Below are positions 62,931 through 64,000 of a stretch of DNA of 64,000 nucleotides, one piece after another. The notes under the pieces were generated by a model, which saw only the letters and a program-made list of their open reading frames with translations, had not been told where the DNA came from and ran no database searches. This stretch comes from Caballeronia novacaledonica (GTDB lineage Bacteria > Pseudomonadota > Gammaproteobacteria > Burkholderiales > Burkholderiaceae), in assembly GCF_900258035.1 (NCBI RefSeq), contig NZ_OGTP01000008.1:186001-250000 (forward strand). The letters run 5' to 3'. Made by a program: the position numbers and the translations under genes. How positions within the stretch are numbered: position 1 is the first letter of the stretch; every line of letters begins with the position of its first letter.

Positions 62931-63587
62931 CTACTCTTCATCCGGCGGAAGGTATTGCTCGGCGTAACGCGCGATCACGTGACCGAAGGATGGAAGTCTC
63001 CCATCGGAGTCGGGACGCCTGAAAGCGTCCCGAATCAATTTCAATTCTTCGTCGCTCGCCGTGGAAAGAAACTCGGCATCTAGCGTGCGGCCGAGCGCTT
63101 CAGCTCTGGCCGCTTGCAACGATGGAATGTCGAGCGACAAAAGCCTCCTCATATATGCGGCGCAGTCGTCGGAGACGTTGGCCGACGCGATGGCACCGAG
63201 GCCGGTGTAAATGAAACGGCTTTCGCAAGAGCCATCTTGCGGATCGATAATTCTCGCCTCGTCGAAGTCGTTCTTTTTTGCGTGGCCGCAGTGCAGAGGC
63301 AAGCCTGGTTTTGCTTCCCGTAGGCAAGAGGCGTGCAGATTTTTAAAGGTTAATTGGAGCGCTTCGAATGGATGTTGCGGACGAAAGTGCTCGATATGAC
63401 TATCGTCAAGCCCCACTGATCGACCGCAGTAGCAACAGACCCAACCCTGCTCCTTGAGTAAAGCTTCGTGAACCGCCTGCTTCTCAGGATTTCGTAGTTG
63501 TGAGTAGTTGGGCTGCCAAAACTCGTCACCTTCAGTCTTCCACTTTTCGAACGATTCCGGCGATTCACCTTTCACAACGTGCTTCAT
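62931..63587 (-). CDS. HNH-type nuclease, PtuB-like (Septu defence candidate)
   Basis: 218 residues. The zinc/HNH region contains CCYCGRSV, DSHIEHFRPQHPFEAL and NLHASCLRE, followed by LHCGHAKKND. This is the arrangement of the TIGR02646/PtuB-like HNH proteins in Septu and some retron systems. It overlaps the upstream ATPase by four bases (ATGA), so the two are coupled. GC is lower than in neighbouring genes, suggesting acquisition by transfer. It probably cuts DNA or RNA when released by its ATPase partner during phage attack; this is known of Septu generally and inferred here. Confidence 0.7.
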   Translation of the reverse strand: MKHVVKGESPESFEKWKTEGDEFWQPNYSQLRNPEKQAVHEALLKEQGWVCCYCGRSVGLDDSHIEHFRPQHPFEALQLTFKNLHASCLREAKPGLPLHCGHAKKNDFDEARIIDPQDGSCESRFIYTGLGAIASANVSDDCAAYMRRLLSLDIPSLQAARAEALGRTLDAEFLSTASDEELKLIRDAFRRPDSDGRLPSFGHVIARYAEQYLPPDEE

Positions 63588-64000
63588 CGGCCAACCACCT
63601 CCTTCCGCTTGATCAATGCCTCCGCACCCACTAGTTCCGGGATCCCGGGTGCCACTTCTTTCAGGTTCGTCAGACGGTTTCGCGCATCGGAAAGTTCATT
63701 GTGCTCGATCGCTTTGAACAAATCAGAGAGCGCCTTTTCGACTTCTGCGGGCCGAGGTTCCGCGTCCATGATTTGCTCCAGCACCCGGCTGGAATCGAGG
63801 CCATAGCTGACCTGTGGGCGCTCGGGGCCTTCCCGATGAAGCACAATGATCTCCTGAGGATGTAGTTCGCTGAGAATCTGTGGCGAATGGCTTGCAGCGA
63901 TGAACTGCACGCGCGGGAACGCGGCGGGCAGCCCTCTCACCAACGAACGCTGCCATTTTGGATGAAGGTGAATGTCCAACTCATCGATAAGTACGACGCC
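63584..64000 (-). CDS. AAA ATPase, PtuA-like, N-terminal part outside window
   Basis: The last 138 residues of an ABC-type AAA protein are visible. Walker B is VVLIDELDIHLHPKWQ, followed by VQFIAASHSPQIL with the switch His, typical of SMC/OLD-like ATPases. The C-terminal extension (about residues 60-138 of the visible part) is helical and acidic, as in PtuA. Coupled to the HNH gene at 62931. Walker A and the full length lie beyond the right edge. Confidence 0.75.
   Translation of the reverse strand, partial: GVVLIDELDIHLHPKWQRSLVRGLPAAFPRVQFIAASHSPQILSELHPQEIIVLHREGPERPQVSYGLDSSRVLEQIMDAEPRPAEVEKALSDLFKAIEHNELSDARNRLTNLKEVAPGIPELVGAEALIKRKEVVGR

Overview
The window looks like a chromosomal segment of a Burkholderia-group betaproteobacterium (Paraburkholderia/Caballeronia-like). 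This is inferred from the high GC content, strong GC-third-position codon use, the style of the cyo operon, the quinoprotein glucose dehydrogenase, and the density of MFS transporters, LysR/IclR regulators and sugar ABC systems. No rRNA, tRNA, insertion sequence or CRISPR array was found. Most of the window is ordinary accessory metabolism. The anomalous parts are a small repeat-flanked insertion at 58.1-59.7 kb and a lower-GC defence-type locus at the right edge.

Layout: 0-5 kb holds a truncated PQQ-like beta-propeller lipoprotein, a 44-aa ORF, membrane glucose dehydrogenase (gcd) and small unknowns, one of which appears frameshifted. 5-8 kb has an aromatic aminotransferase with an aromatic-type amino acid permease. 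8.6-11.7 kb is a three-gene operon (MHS transporter, Gfo/Idh dehydrogenase, type II dehydroquinase) that fits quinate/shikimate-like catabolism. 12-17 kb is signalling: a GGDEF protein, a PAS histidine kinase coupled to a FixJ-type regulator, and a stand-alone receiver. 17-25 kb is mostly transporters with regulators (MerR-MFS operon, LysR/EamA pair), plus pssA and a HIT protein. 25-30 kb has a histidine-kinase remnant, a DUF3079 protein, nitronate monooxygenase and a two-gene ABC importer. 30.7-34.6 kb is the complete cyoABCD quinol oxidase operon with a clear terminator.

34.7-38.1 kb is a catabolic operon (DAD-type cupin dioxygenase, MFS, SDR, IclR). 38.1-39.7 kb encodes a protein that looks like a UbiB/ABC1 pseudokinase. 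41.3-45.6 kb is an EmrA-EmrB-OprM tripartite efflux operon. 46.5-55.6 kb is sugar-related: IclR, an FAH-family (3-deoxy-2-keto-pentonate dehydratase-like) enzyme, an orphan sugar-binding protein, and a ROK-regulated RbsA/RbsC/RbsB-type ABC importer preceded by a perfect 17-bp palindrome.

56.6-61.0 kb is a molybdenum-related neighbourhood: a molybdopterin-oxidoreductase-fold protein and NifQ in an operon, a ModE-type DNA-binding protein, and a DUF2325 coiled-coil protein. Two 24-bp sites that match each other and resemble the ModE operator lie upstream of the two flanking transcription units. Between the ModE gene and the DUF2325 gene sits a unit of about 1.55 kb. It is bounded by 97-bp direct repeats (3 mismatches) that duplicate the junction of the two genes, and it carries two translationally coupled genes of visibly lower GC. 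This is the most unusual structure in the window. At 61.2-62.9 kb an E3 dihydrolipoamide dehydrogenase carries an N-terminal lipoyl domain of the 2-oxoglutarate-dehydrogenase E2 type. The right edge holds an HNH protein coupled to an ATPase, most simply read as a Septu (PtuAB)-like defence system.
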